Shown: positions 32,236 to 40,358 of the stretch, one piece after another
Position numbering within the stretch: the stretch's first letter is position 1
Layout: the number at the start of each line of letters is the position of its first letter
NCBI GenBank assembly: GCA_964438865.1
Contig: CAYTMI010000010.1
Coordinates: 1-64,000 of the forward strand
From: G016234445 sp964438865
GTDB lineage: Bacteria > Chloroflexota > Dehalococcoidia > Tepidiformales > Tepidiformaceae
Reading direction: 5' to 3'
Length of the DNA: 64,000 nt
The notes under the pieces: generated by a model
Database searches by the model: none
Seen by the model: the letters and a program-made list of their open reading frames with translations, nothing else
Told to the model about the DNA's origin: nothing
Position numbers and translations under genes: made by a program

Positions 32236-32453
32236 GTGGTTCCACCCATGCTTCTCCGCCAGGCAAAGCCTCGCAGACTCATGACGGCCGCTAACGGGGC
32301 CAACCGTGCACGCCTACCGGGGGGCGGTTCGGGTGCAGGCTCGCGGGTGGTTTTCGCCCTGCGGGTGCCGCGCTTTCAGCCGGTGGCGCTGGCTCTCTGT
32401 GGGTTTGGGGGCTACTCGTCCCGGTCGTTGCCTTCGTATGGATGCCGAGGTTG
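32194..32453 (-). ncRNA. T-box riboswitch leader of thrS
   Basis: This fills most of the 377-nt gap 32167-32543. The T-box GGGTGGAACCACGG is at 32234-32247; its TGGA would pair with a UCCA tRNA end. Stem I begins with GGGACGAGTAGC near 32414-32425. The AG-bulge/distal region AGAGAGCC lies near 32391-32398. The specifier loop offers ACC (Thr) at 32349-32351, followed by A. Uncharged tRNA-Thr should stabilise the antiterminator and allow thrS transcription. The 5' boundary is estimated from a TACGAT box at 32460-32465. Confidence 0.93.
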
Positions 32454-32481
32454 GCAGACATCGTACCACAGCCGAGTACCG

Positions 32482-32511
32482 TTGCGGCGGTGGGCGCTGG
32501 CTGTGCACAAT
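32482..32511 (+). promoter_or_regulatory. Promoter for the PPOX-class gene at 32544
   Basis: The -35 TTGCGG (32482-32487) and -10 CACAAT (32506-32511) are separated by 18 nt. It is back-to-back with the thrS leader promoter. Confidence 0.4.
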
Positions 32512-32543
32512 GCGGCGACCAGCCCCCTCTACGAGGTAGACGA

Positions 32544-33017
32544 ATGCCGATCCCGAAGGAACTCTCGCTCACGCCGGAACAGATTGACGAACTGATGACG
32601 ACGTCGTGGAACATGCGCATCGCCAGCGTTGGCCCCGGCACGCGGATCAACCTGACGCCGCTCTGGTTCGGGTGGGCCGGCGGGAAGATCTACACCTATT
32701 GCCGCGGCCAGAAGGTCACGAACCTCCGGCGCAACCCCGCGGCGACCGTCCTTGTCGACCGCAACGAACGCTTCCCGGAACTGCAGGGTGCGATGTTCCA
32801 GGGGACGGCGACCGTGCTCGAAGGCCCGGAAGCGGAGAACGCGGACCCGCACCTGGAGGAGGTGCGGATGCAGATGGGGACGAAGTATGCCGGCGGGCAC
32901 GGGGAGCCGGGCGAACCCCGGCGGAACGCGGCCAGTGCCCGGGGCCGCCACTGGCGATGGGTCGTCATCCAACCCACGCACGTGGTGACCTGGGACAACT
33001 TCAAGCTCAAGCGCTGA
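32544..33017 (+). CDS. PPOX-class (pyridoxamine-phosphate-oxidase fold) protein
   Basis: A 157-residue split-barrel flavin- or F420-binding protein. Typical blocks are MRIASVGPGTRINLTPLWFGW, YCRGQKVTNLRRNPAATVLVD and MFQGTATVLEG. The function is probably reduction of a small molecule, and the substrate is unknown. ATG 32544 is chosen over upstream frames because GAGGT lies 7 nt before it. Confidence 0.85.
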   Translation: MPIPKELSLTPEQIDELMTTSWNMRIASVGPGTRINLTPLWFGWAGGKIYTYCRGQKVTNLRRNPAATVLVDRNERFPELQGAMFQGTATVLEGPEAENADPHLEEVRMQMGTKYAGGHGEPGEPRRNAASARGRHWRWVVIQPTHVVTWDNFKLKR

Positions 33018-33100
33018 GCCGCCGGGTCGTCCGCCAGACGCGTGCTGCCCCTCCCTGGAAGTCGGACTGCGGACGGGGCTGAGAGGGCGGCCGGGCCCTC

Positions 33101-33129
33101 TTGACAGGCGCGTACACTGTCAACATAAC
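33101..33129 (+). promoter_or_regulatory. Promoter with inverted repeat upstream of the CBS gene
   Basis: A perfect -35 TTGACA (33101-33106) stands 17 nt before a weak -10 CATAAC (33124-33129). The -35 is also one arm of the inverted repeat TTGACA / TGTCAA (33118-33123), which could bind a regulator. The start codon is preceded by GGGAGG. Confidence 0.45.
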
Positions 33130-33146
33130 CCTGAGGGAGGGCCGCA

Positions 33147-33593
33147 ATGCACGGTTTCGTCAGCAACGTCCTTGGTGACAAGGGACGCCAGGTCTACGCC
33201 ATCGCCCCATCGGTGACCGTCTTCCAGGCGGTGGGCGAAATGAACGAGAAGGGCGTCGGCGCGCTGCTCGTCGTGGACCGGGACGAGCGGCCGCTGGGGA
33301 TCTTCACCGAGCGCGACGTCCTCCGGCGGGTGGTGGGCGAAGGGCGCGACCCGCTGCAGACGCGCGTGTCCGAGGTGATGACGCACGACCTGATCGTCGT
33401 CTCACCATCCACGACCGTCGCCGAGGCGATGGCGGTGATGACCCAGAGCCGCTGCCGCCACCTGCCGGTGATGGACAACGGCCGCGTGACCGGGATGGTG
33501 TCCATCGGCGACCTCACGCGCTGGGCGAGCCTCACCCAGGAGGTCGAGATCCAGCACCTGGTGGACTACATCACGGGCCGCCACCCGGCCTGA
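33147..33593 (+). CDS. CBS-domain pair protein
   Basis: A 148-residue stand-alone CBS (Bateman) protein. The two repeats run about 10-65 and 75-135; both end in the usual nucleotide-contact strands (PLGIFTERDVLRRVV; VTGMVSIGDLTRW). Such proteins sense AMP, ATP or other adenosyl ligands and act on partners. No partner is adjacent. Confidence 0.9.
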   Translation: MHGFVSNVLGDKGRQVYAIAPSVTVFQAVGEMNEKGVGALLVVDRDERPLGIFTERDVLRRVVGEGRDPLQTRVSEVMTHDLIVVSPSTTVAEAMAVMTQSRCRHLPVMDNGRVTGMVSIGDLTRWASLTQEVEIQHLVDYITGRHPA

Positions 33594-33608
33594 GGGGGAA
33601 CGTCCCGG

Positions 33609-34400
33609 CTACCGGCCCTTGAACACCGGCTCGCGCCGCTCAACGAAGCTGAGGGCGCCTTCGCGGTGGTCCTCGGTGGTGAACAGGTAGCCGAGCGCGC
33701 TGCCGATGTAGGCGCCGATTTCGTCCATCGACGCGAGGCGCGCCTTCCGCAGCCCCTCCTTCATGTAGCGCATCGCGATCGGCGGGTTGTTGGCGATCTT
33801 CGTGGCGAGTTCGCGGGCGGCGGTCAGGAGGTCGTCGGCCGGGACGACGCGTGACACCAGGCCGATTCGTTCGGCTTCGACCGCGTCGATGACGTCGCCC
33901 GTGAAGAGGAGTTCGGCCGCCTTCGACGGTCCGACGACAGCAGGGAGCCGCCAGAGGCCGCCCATGTCGGCGACCAGACCGCGCTTGATGAAGAGTTCGC
34001 CGAACTTGGCACGGTCAGAGGCGATGCGGATGTCGCACATCAGGGCCAGGTCCATCCCCCATCCGACGGCCGGGCCGTTCACGGCCGCGATCACGGGCTT
34101 GTCGCATTCGAGCACGGCCGCGCCCGCGGGGGTGGGACGGGGGCGGACGTCCCTCAGACGGCGGGTGGTCTCGTCGCGCTGTTCGCCGAGCATGATCTGC
34201 TTGACGTCGTCGCCGGAGCAGAAGGCGCGCCCTTCGCCGGTGATGATAACGCAGCGGACTTCGGGGTCGGTGTGGGCGTCGCGCATCGCCCGTTCGAGGT
34301 CGCCATAGAGTTCGCGGGTGAGCGCGTTCATCGCCTCCGGGCGGTTGAGGGTGACGGTGGCGATGTGGTCGGTAAGGTCGTAGCGCAGGACATCAGACAT
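33609..34400 (-). CDS. Enoyl-CoA hydratase/isomerase family protein
   Basis: A 263-residue crotonase. The first oxyanion block is GRAFCSGDDV and the second is NGPAVGWGMDLALMCDIRIAS. The catalytic acid positions appear as FGELFIKRG (Glu) and LVADMGG (Asp where Glu is common). It probably hydrates or isomerises an enoyl-CoA in beta-oxidation. The start MSDVLRYDL is chosen because GGGAGG precedes it; the longer frame upstream overlaps the DUF2442 gene. Confidence 0.93.
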   Translation of the reverse strand: MSDVLRYDLTDHIATVTLNRPEAMNALTRELYGDLERAMRDAHTDPEVRCVIITGEGRAFCSGDDVKQIMLGEQRDETTRRLRDVRPRPTPAGAAVLECDKPVIAAVNGPAVGWGMDLALMCDIRIASDRAKFGELFIKRGLVADMGGLWRLPAVVGPSKAAELLFTGDVIDAVEAERIGLVSRVVPADDLLTAARELATKIANNPPIAMRYMKEGLRKARLASMDEIGAYIGSALGYLFTTEDHREGALSFVERREPVFKGR

Positions 34401-34438
34401 GGAGGGCCTCCCGGAGATGGGGTGACGAATATGCCGGC

Positions 34439-34444
34439 ATTCTA
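34439..34444 (-). promoter_or_regulatory. -10 box TAGAAT upstream of the enoyl-CoA hydratase gene
   Basis: TAGAAT on the minus strand lies about 38 nt before the ATG, leaving a leader with a GGGAGG ribosome-binding site. Confidence 0.5.
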
Positions 34445-34455
34445 CGCGGCGGGAC

Positions 34456-34764
34456 TCAGGCCGGGGTGTTGGACTCGCGGCAGAGTTCGCAGGTGTCGCG
34501 GTGTTCCCGGCCGAGGCGGGTGTTGTCTCGTTCGCCCGCGACAAGACCGGCGATGCTGATGTCCTCGTCGACGTCCGGCCAGTGTATTCCGATGCCATCG
34601 CCTACAAGTTCGAAGTTTGCGCGCTGGACGGGGCTTGCGTGCCGGAGCCGCGGGTAGAAGCCAAGAGGCACGCCGAGGCGGCGCCCGTCCGCGAGACGCA
34701 CCCACAGGTGTTCGTCGTCACACCAGACGGCCGCGGCGAGCGGTTCAGCTACCGAAGTGCTCAT
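34456..34764 (-). CDS. DUF2442 family protein
   Basis: A 102-residue protein with the DUF2442 pattern AAVWCDDEHLWVRLADGRRLGVPLGFYPRL and WPDVDEDISIAGLVAG. The family is often paired with DUF4160 proteins, as here. It starts 20 nt inside the end of the DUF4160 gene. Its role is unknown; the pairing resembles a toxin-antitoxin layout. The C-terminus adds a CELC motif. Confidence 0.85.
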   Translation of the reverse strand: MSTSVAEPLAAAVWCDDEHLWVRLADGRRLGVPLGFYPRLRHASPVQRANFELVGDGIGIHWPDVDEDISIAGLVAGERDNTRLGREHRDTCELCRESNTPA

Positions 34765-34990
34765 GCCATCTCCTGAGGGCTTCTTCGCGGTACTCCCGCA
34801 CGATCGATTCTAGTTCGCCGAGGTCCGCTCTGCTCAGGTTTTTCGCACGATCCAGGCGAACCCCGTCTTCGAGCCAGTACTTCGCGTATCCCCGGCCCTT
34901 CTGGACGTGAACGTGAGCGGGTTCGCGCGGGTCCCCTTCGGACGAGAAGAAGAAGAGCCGGTAGCCACGAACGGTGACCACAGTCGGCAT
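34745..34990 (-). CDS. DUF4160 family protein
   Basis: An 81-residue DUF4160 protein. The signature is YRLFFFSSEGDPREPAHVHV, followed by a helical C-terminus (LESIVREYREEALRRWHEHF). It is the first gene of an overlapping pair with DUF2442. The biochemical role is unknown. A GAGGAG ribosome-binding site precedes the ATG. Confidence 0.88.
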   Translation of the reverse strand: MPTVVTVRGYRLFFFSSEGDPREPAHVHVQKGRGYAKYWLEDGVRLDRAKNLSRADLGELESIVREYREEALRRWHEHFGS

Positions 34991-35020
34991 CTTAGTCTCC
35001 TCGTTGGCCGGGAGCTCGAA

Positions 35021-36667
35021 TCACTTGAACTCGTAGCCACCCTTCACCCCGGCGGGGTCAGGGTCCATGATCACGTTCACACAGGCGGGCTTGCCGCTGT
35101 CGATGGCGCGCGCGATCGCCGCGTGGATCTGCTCGGGATGCTCCACAAACTCCCCGTGGCCGCCGAGACCTTCGACCACTTTGTCGTAGCGGGCGTTGTC
35201 GCCCAAGACCGTGGCGGGGGTGCGGCCCTCGCCGTACTGGGCCTTCTGGCCGACGTAGATCTGGTGCCAGCAGCGGTCGTTCCCGACGATCGAGACGACC
35301 GGCATCTTGTGGCGCACAAAGGTGTCGAAGTCGAAGCCGTTGAGGCCGAAGGTGCCGTCGCCGTTGACCATGAGCACCTTCTTGCCGGGGGCGGCGACGC
35401 TTGCGGCCATGGCGAAGCCGGTGCCGACGCCGAGCGTCCCGAACGGGCCCGGGTCCATCCACTGGCCCGGGTGGTTCACCGGCAGCACCCCCGCAGCGAT
35501 GGCGACGATGTCTCCGCCGTCGCCGATGACGATCGTGTCGTCATCCACGAACTTCGCGATCTCCTTGCAGAGCCGGAGCGGGTGGATGGGCATGCTGTCC
35601 GAGTTCATGAAGACTTCGCGCTGGGCGTCAGCCTGGCCTTCGAGACCGCGGAGCGTCTGCATCCAGTCGGCATGGTCGCCCTTGCCGATTTCCGAGGTGA
35701 GCTGGAGGAGCGCCTGGCGGATGTTCGCTTCGATACCGATCGAGAAGTCGCGGTTGCGGCCGATGTCGCGCGGGTCGGTGTCGATCTGAATGACTTTGGC
35801 GTCCGGGTTCCAGGCAGGGGGCCGCCCGTACTTCAGGCGGAAGTCGATGGGTGTGCCGAGGATGACGATGACGTCGGCCTGGGCAAAGGCGGGCCTGCGC
35901 GAAAGCGAGAAGAAGTTCGGGTTGTCCTGGCGGAGAGTGCCGCGGCCCATGGCGTTGGTGTAGACGGGCACGTCGGCGGCCTTCGCGAACTCGGCCAGTT
36001 CCTTGTGGGCGCGATGCCAGAACACGCCCGAACCGGCCATCACCATCGGCTTCTTGGCGGCACTGATCACCTGGGCGGCCTGTTTGATCAGCTGGGGGTC
36101 CGCCATGATTTCGCCGGTGGGGCGGTAGCTGCGCGGCCATTCCACCTGGTCTTCGTCGACGCGCCCGAAAAGCACGTCCGAGGGCACCTGGAGGAACGTG
36201 GGGCCGTAGCGGCCGGTCATCGCTTCGCGGAAGGCCATGGCCATGTAGTAGGGCAGGCGGCGGGTCTCGTAGACCCCCTGTGCCCACTTGGTGATCGGCT
36301 TCATCACGTCCAGCAGTTCGATGTCTTGGAGGGACCCCATGTCGTACTGCCGCAGGGGCGAGCGGCCGCCGATGACGACCATCGGGCTTGACGCCTGGTA
36401 GGCGTTGGCGACGGCCGTCACCACGTCGGTTACGCCGGGGCCGGCCGTGACGACAGCGACGCCGGGCTTGAAGGTGATGCGGGAATAGCCGTCGGCGGCG
36501 TGGCCGGCGGACTGTTCGTGGCGGGTGTCGACGATTCCGATGCCGTTGTTGAGGCAGCCTTCGTAGATGTTCTGAACGTGTCCGCCGGAGAGGGTGAAGA
36601 TGTGCCCGACGCCCTCTTGCTTGATCATCCGGGCGATGATTTCGCCGCCATCGATGAGGTTGCCCAT
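35021..36667 (-). CDS. Thiamine-diphosphate-dependent enzyme (acetolactate synthase/oxalyl-CoA decarboxylase-like)
   Basis: A 548-residue ThDP enzyme with PYR, central and PP domains. The cofactor-activating glutamate is Glu51 in TRHEQSAGHAADGY. The ThDP-Mg motif is GDGTFGLNGFDFDTFVRHK followed by VGNDR near 440-475. The central domain includes GSGVFWHRAHKELAEFAKAA. The family carries out decarboxylation or carboligation, and the exact substrate cannot be assigned. The start MGNLIDGG is preferred: the longer frame upstream crosses the RHH antitoxin gene. A TATACT box lies at 36700-36705. Confidence 0.92.
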   Translation of the reverse strand: MGNLIDGGEIIARMIKQEGVGHIFTLSGGHVQNIYEGCLNNGIGIVDTRHEQSAGHAADGYSRITFKPGVAVVTAGPGVTDVVTAVANAYQASSPMVVIGGRSPLRQYDMGSLQDIELLDVMKPITKWAQGVYETRRLPYYMAMAFREAMTGRYGPTFLQVPSDVLFGRVDEDQVEWPRSYRPTGEIMADPQLIKQAAQVISAAKKPMVMAGSGVFWHRAHKELAEFAKAADVPVYTNAMGRGTLRQDNPNFFSLSRRPAFAQADVIVILGTPIDFRLKYGRPPAWNPDAKVIQIDTDPRDIGRNRDFSIGIEANIRQALLQLTSEIGKGDHADWMQTLRGLEGQADAQREVFMNSDSMPIHPLRLCKEIAKFVDDDTIVIGDGGDIVAIAAGVLPVNHPGQWMDPGPFGTLGVGTGFAMAASVAAPGKKVLMVNGDGTFGLNGFDFDTFVRHKMPVVSIVGNDRCWHQIYVGQKAQYGEGRTPATVLGDNARYDKVVEGLGGHGEFVEHPEQIHAAIARAIDSGKPACVNVIMDPDPAGVKGGYEFK

Positions 36668-36699
36668 GCCGCCAGCCCCCGAAGAAAGAATGTGGAGGC

Positions 36700-36705
36700 A
36701 GTATA
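36700..36705 (-). promoter_or_regulatory. -10 box TATACT for the ThDP enzyme gene
   Basis: TATACT on the minus strand lies about 32 nt upstream of the ATG, giving a short leader. Confidence 0.5.
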
Positions 36706-36752
36706 GGGCAGGAGGGCGGCGGCAGTTCGGCCGGCCGCGGTTCGACCGATAG

Positions 36753-36784
36753 TAGTACCGGTGGTATGGCGACCAAGTTATACT
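36753..36784 (+). promoter_or_regulatory. Promoter and candidate operator of the RHH-MazF module
   Basis: The -10 TATACT is at 36779-36784. An imperfect palindrome TAGTACCGGTGGTA (36753-36766) covers the -35 position, where an RHH antitoxin would be expected to bind. Confidence 0.4.
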
Positions 36785-36809
36785 GACGGCAATACCTAGG
36801 AGGGTTGTC

Positions 36810-37094
36810 ATGGTCGTGAAGACGGCAATCTCGCTGCCCGAGGACCTCTTCAGCGAACTCGAAGCGCGCGCGGCCGAGCGGGGGATGAGCCGCAGCCGGT
36901 TGCTCGCGGACGCGCTCCGGGCGTACCTGCGCGAGCTGGAGACGGAGGAGATGCGCCGGGGGTTCGAAGCAGCGTACGGCCCGGCGGAGGAGCCGCTGGC
37001 CGATGAAGAGACGGAGCGGATGATCGCGGCCGCGCGCAGAGGCCGCCGGGCGTTCACCGAGGCAGAGGGCCCCTATGAGGCCGACGCCCGGTGA
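36810..37094 (+). CDS. Ribbon-helix-helix antitoxin (MazE/CopG-like)
   Basis: A 94-residue antitoxin. The N-terminus MVVKTAISLPEDLFSELEARAAERGMSRSRLLADALRAYL is a ribbon-helix-helix DNA-binding domain. The acidic C-terminal half should bind MazF. GGAGG precedes the ATG. It overlaps the mazF gene by 4 nt (GTGA). Confidence 0.9.
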   Translation: MVVKTAISLPEDLFSELEARAAERGMSRSRLLADALRAYLRELETEEMRRGFEAAYGPAEEPLADEETERMIAAARRGRRAFTEAEGPYEADAR

Positions 37095-37444
37095 TCCGCC
37101 AGGGGGACATCTACTGGCTGGACGACGACGAGCCCGTGGGGTCCGAGCCCGGGTATCGGAGGCCATGGGTGATCCTCCAGAACAACATGCTCAACGGGTC
37201 CGGCATCCGCACGGTCGTTGCGGTCCCGTGCAGCACGAACCTGCGGCGACGTAACACCGCGGGGACGGTGCTGCTTCGCAGCGGAGACGGTGGACTGCCA
37301 TCGGAGAGCCTGGTGGTGGCGGCTGGCATCTCGGCGACCTCCCGGATCGACTTCCGGGAGGTTGACTACCTTGGGTCGGTGTCGCCCGCCCGGGTTCTCG
37401 AGATCGTGCGTGCCGTGCGCCAGGTGATCGACCCGCGCGACTGA
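37091..37444 (+). CDS. mazF: MazF/PemK-family endoribonuclease toxin
   Basis: A 117-residue MazF fold protein: RQGDIYWLDDDEPVGSEPGYRRPWVILQNN at the start, the AVPCSTN strand and the VVAAGISATSRIDF block. The conserved Arg (YRRPWVI) and Thr/Ser of the active site are present. It is expected to cut mRNA at short sequence motifs. It is translationally coupled to the RHH antitoxin. No truncation is seen. Confidence 0.92.
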   Translation: MIRQGDIYWLDDDEPVGSEPGYRRPWVILQNNMLNGSGIRTVVAVPCSTNLRRRNTAGTVLLRSGDGGLPSESLVVAAGISATSRIDFREVDYLGSVSPARVLEIVRAVRQVIDPRD

Positions 37445-37447
37445 GTC

Positions 37448-38164
37448 CTACAGCCGCTCTTTCAACCAGTCGCCGGCCGCGCGGATGACCTCGGGGCCGA
37501 TTTCGAAGTGTCCGCCGGGGAACCAGGCGATGTCCTTTGGCCCGGGGAGGGCATCGTAGAGCGCTTCGGTCGCGGCGCGGGGGACGAGTTCATCATTGCT
37601 CTTGGCGACGATGCGGATGGCCACGCCGGAGAGCCCGGGGATGATGCTGCCCTCACCGGTCGCCGGTCCCACGAACCCGCCTTCGCCCACGAGGCAAAGC
37701 GCCGCCGCCTTGAACCGGCCGTCGGCGGCAATCGCGGGGACGCCCAGCATGGCGCCCATCGAGTACCCCACGTATGCCAGCCGCGAAAGGTCGATGGGGA
37801 ACTCGGCGGACAGGTTGTCGATCGTTGCCGTCACTTCGCGGGCGAACTGGGCGGCAATCGCGGGGTAGAGGGAGCGATCCTTGAAGAGCCGCATGGGGTC
37901 GTATTCGCGGCGGTCGCCGTGGAGGGGGGCGTCAATTCCGGCGCAGGCCCAGCCCCGCTGCGCCCAGGTCCGGGCCGGCTCTTCGACGAAGTAGTCATCT
38001 TTGCTGCTCGTCGCCGGGTGCTGGATGAGGACGAGCGGTAGCCATCCTTCCGGCGCGGCGGGGAGGTAGGCCAGGCCGGGCACGGTCTCGCCGTCCAGTT
38101 CGAAGGAGAATCGGATTTCGCGAAGGTCACGGATGAGAGTCTGCTGCATCGAAAGCGCGGCCAT
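37448..38164 (-). CDS. Alpha/beta hydrolase (dienelactone hydrolase-like)
   Basis: A 238-residue alpha/beta hydrolase. The nucleophile elbow is GYSMG near residue 109, and the C-terminal His lies in FPGGHFEIG. The oxyanion segment is LVLIQHPATSSKDDY. The substrate is unknown; an ester or lactone is likely. The start at 38164 is supported by TAGGCT 6 nt upstream. Confidence 0.85.
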   Translation of the reverse strand: MAALSMQQTLIRDLREIRFSFELDGETVPGLAYLPAAPEGWLPLVLIQHPATSSKDDYFVEEPARTWAQRGWACAGIDAPLHGDRREYDPMRLFKDRSLYPAIAAQFAREVTATIDNLSAEFPIDLSRLAYVGYSMGAMLGVPAIAADGRFKAAALCLVGEGGFVGPATGEGSIIPGLSGVAIRIVAKSNDELVPRAATEALYDALPGPKDIAWFPGGHFEIGPEVIRAAGDWLKERL

Positions 38165-38170
38165 GGCCAG

Positions 38171-38176
38171 AGCCTA
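38171..38176 (-). promoter_or_regulatory. -10 box TAGGCT for a leaderless start at 38164
   Basis: TAGGCT on the minus strand is followed by 6 nt and ATG. Confidence 0.6.
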
Positions 38177-38202
38177 CTCCGAACCGGGCGGCGCCGGCAC
38201 TG

Positions 38203-38718
38203 CTACTCGATGACGACGAGGGTCTCGCCCTCGGCGACGCGCTGGCCGTCGGTGACGAGGACTTCCGTCACGGTGCCGTCGGCGCCCGCCTTGATCTCGT
38301 TCTCCATCTTCATCGCTTCAAGGAGGAGGAGGACGTCGCCGCGCTTGACGGCCTGCCCCGCCGTCACCTTGACGGAGATGACGCGCCCGGCGATTTGCGA
38401 GGACACGCCGCCTTTGCGGCCGGCGGCCTTCGGGGCGCCCGCGGCGGTTGCCGGCCTTGCCTCGCGGGGGGCCGGGCCACCGCCAGGGCGGCCTTCGAAC
38501 TCGAACGTGAAGGGGCGGTAGTCGACCTGGATGGCCATGCCGCTCCCCCGCTCGCCTTCGGGCGGAAGCTGGACGCGATAGGCGACGCCGCCCGCGGTGA
38601 CGGTGGTGAAGCCCTGCTCTTCGCGCAGCTTCACGGGAAATTCGTGCCCATCCACGACGACGACATCGCCGCGAACTTCGACTTCGTACTTCCTGCCGCC
38701 AATGGTTACAGATGCCAT
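38203..38718 (-). CDS. Biotin carboxyl carrier protein
   Basis: A 171-residue biotin carrier. The C-terminal biotinyl domain carries EAMKMEN with the acceptor Lys137. The first 80 residues resemble the region that precedes the carrier domain in propionyl-CoA carboxylase/oxaloacetate decarboxylase alpha chains, followed by an Ala/Gly/Pro hinge. It lies 14 nt after the carboxyltransferase gene and should shuttle carboxyl groups to or from it. No biotin carboxylase gene is in the window. Confidence 0.92.
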   Translation of the reverse strand: MASVTIGGRKYEVEVRGDVVVVDGHEFPVKLREEQGFTTVTAGGVAYRVQLPPEGERGSGMAIQVDYRPFTFEFEGRPGGGPAPREARPATAAGAPKAAGRKGGVSSQIAGRVISVKVTAGQAVKRGDVLLLLEAMKMENEIKAGADGTVTEVLVTDGQRVAEGETLVVIE

Positions 38719-38732
38719 CTTCGTGCTCCCGG

Positions 38733-40223
38733 TTATCGCATCTGGCGCAGGCGGCCGAAGCTGCGCCATTGGGCCGTGCCATTGTCGGAACTGCCGGCAA
38801 CCGTGACAGGCGCGGCGGCAGGCTTCTTTTCGCGGACGAAGAGTGCCCCGACGACCGCAGCCACGAGTTCTCGCTCGGGGCCGCCGCCTTCGTTGCGCCA
38901 CTGGAGGAACTCTTTCGCCGGCTGGGGGAACATGACGTAGCTGAGGACGTCGTCGATGTCCTTCGCGAGGTCGCCGATCTCGGCCTTCGCGGCTTCGAGT
39001 TCGGGCGGGAGGTCGTCGGCGGGGCGGTGGGTGATGGGCACTTCGTCGCCGAGGATGGTCTTGAGGATGTCGGAGGCGATGGGCGCGGCGGTGGCGCCGT
39101 ACAGGCCCTTCGCCAGGTTCTTTGTCTCCTTGGTGACGCTGCCGTAACGCTTGCCGGTGAGGACGTTGAGCACGGCCTGGGTGCCGACGATCTGGGAACT
39201 GGGCGTGACCAGCGGTGGGTAGCCAAGGTCGGCGCGGACGCGGGCGTTTTCGGCGAGCACCGCGGGCAGTTTCGCCTCTGCGCCCTGGTCGCGAAGCTGG
39301 CCCACGAGGTTGGAGATCATGCCCCCGGGCACCTGGTGCGAGAGCACGCCGGCATCGACGCCAAGGAGGTTGCTTTCGAACTTCCAGTAGTGCCGGCGGA
39401 CATCCTTGAAGTAGGAGGCGATGTCGCTCAGGGGTTCGAGGTCGATGGCGGTGGCGTGGTCCGGGTCTTCGCGGAGGGCGGCGACCAGGGTTTCGGTGGC
39501 GGGGTGGGAAGTGCCCCCGGCGAGGGTGCTGATCGCGCAGTCGATGACGTCGGCGCCGGCCTGGACGCCCATCAGGTAGGCCATCTCGGAGTAGCCGGAG
39601 GTCGAGTGGCAGTGCATCTGGAGGAGCATGGTCGGGTGGTCCTGCTTCAGCCGCCCGACCATGGCCCTGGCCATCATGGGGCTGAGGAGGCCGGCCATAT
39701 CCTTTACGCAGAGGGAATCGGCGCCCATCTCCACCATCCGGTCGGCTAGCTTCGCGAAGGCGTCGACAGTGTGGACGGGGCTGGTCGTGTAGCAGAGGGT
39801 GCCCTGGATGTGGCCGCCGGCGCGTTTCACCGCGTCGAACGCAGTTTCCAGGTTCCGCATGTCGTTCAGGGCATCGAAGATCCGGAAGATGTCCATGCCA
39901 TTGGCGACGGAGCGGTCGCAGAATTCGCGGATCACATCGTCCGCGTAGTGGCGGTAACCGACGGCGTTCTGGCCGCGAAGGAGCATCTGGGTCGGGGTGT
40001 TGGGGAGCCGCTTCTTGATCTCGCGGAGGCGCTCCCAGGGGTCTTCCTTGAGGAAGCGCATGGAGGTGTCGAAGGTCGCGCCGCCCCAGCATTCGATACT
40101 GTGGTAGCCCACCGCATCCATCCTCTCAAGGATGGGGATCATGTCCTCGGTGCGCATGCGCGTCGCGAGGAGCGACTGGTGGCCATCGCGGATGGCCGTC
40201 TCCATGATGCCGACTTTCGCCAT
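38733..40223 (-). CDS. Carboxyltransferase subunit (pyruvate carboxylase B / oxaloacetate decarboxylase alpha / transcarboxylase 5S-like)
   Basis: A 496-residue TIM-barrel carboxyltransferase that exchanges CO2 between biotin and pyruvate/oxaloacetate. Signatures are ETAIRDGHQSLLATRMR (Asp13), CVKDMAG with the carbamylated-lysine position Lys174, and HCHSTSG with His204 and His206 as metal ligands. The C-terminal tail is Ala/Pro-rich. A -10 box TACGCT lies at 40273-40278 on the minus strand. It is in one operon with the biotin carrier gene. Confidence 0.93.
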   Translation of the reverse strand: MAKVGIMETAIRDGHQSLLATRMRTEDMIPILERMDAVGYHSIECWGGATFDTSMRFLKEDPWERLREIKKRLPNTPTQMLLRGQNAVGYRHYADDVIREFCDRSVANGMDIFRIFDALNDMRNLETAFDAVKRAGGHIQGTLCYTTSPVHTVDAFAKLADRMVEMGADSLCVKDMAGLLSPMMARAMVGRLKQDHPTMLLQMHCHSTSGYSEMAYLMGVQAGADVIDCAISTLAGGTSHPATETLVAALREDPDHATAIDLEPLSDIASYFKDVRRHYWKFESNLLGVDAGVLSHQVPGGMISNLVGQLRDQGAEAKLPAVLAENARVRADLGYPPLVTPSSQIVGTQAVLNVLTGKRYGSVTKETKNLAKGLYGATAAPIASDILKTILGDEVPITHRPADDLPPELEAAKAEIGDLAKDIDDVLSYVMFPQPAKEFLQWRNEGGGPERELVAAVVGALFVREKKPAAAPVTVAGSSDNGTAQWRSFGRLRQMR

Positions 40224-40272
40224 CGTGTCGTCCGTGAAAGAGGGGGTCAGGCCGCGTCCGGCCCGTCCGTGA

Positions 40273-40278
40273 AGCGTA
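40273..40278 (-). promoter_or_regulatory. -10 box TACGCT for the carboxyltransferase-BCCP operon
   Basis: TACGCT on the minus strand lies 49 nt before the start, implying a leader of about 42 nt. Confidence 0.45.
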
Positions 40279-40304
40279 TCACGATTGCCCGGAACGGACG
40301 AAGC

Positions 40305-40335
40305 GCGAAGCCCCGGGACGGCGCCGGGGCTTCGC
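40305..40335 (-). terminator. Terminator-like hairpin after the HDOD gene
   Basis: A perfect 12-bp stem GCGAAGCCCCGG / CCGGGGCTTCGC with a 7-nt loop lies 24 nt after the HDOD stop. There is no U-tract. It separates HDOD from the next promoter. Confidence 0.65.
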
Positions 40336-40358
40336 GTTGCATTGCCGGGAGCCGGGGG

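Noticed and set aside
30769..32595. 608-codon plus-strand open frame
   Set aside because: It is antisense to thrS and its T-box leader; no domain and shadow-like composition.
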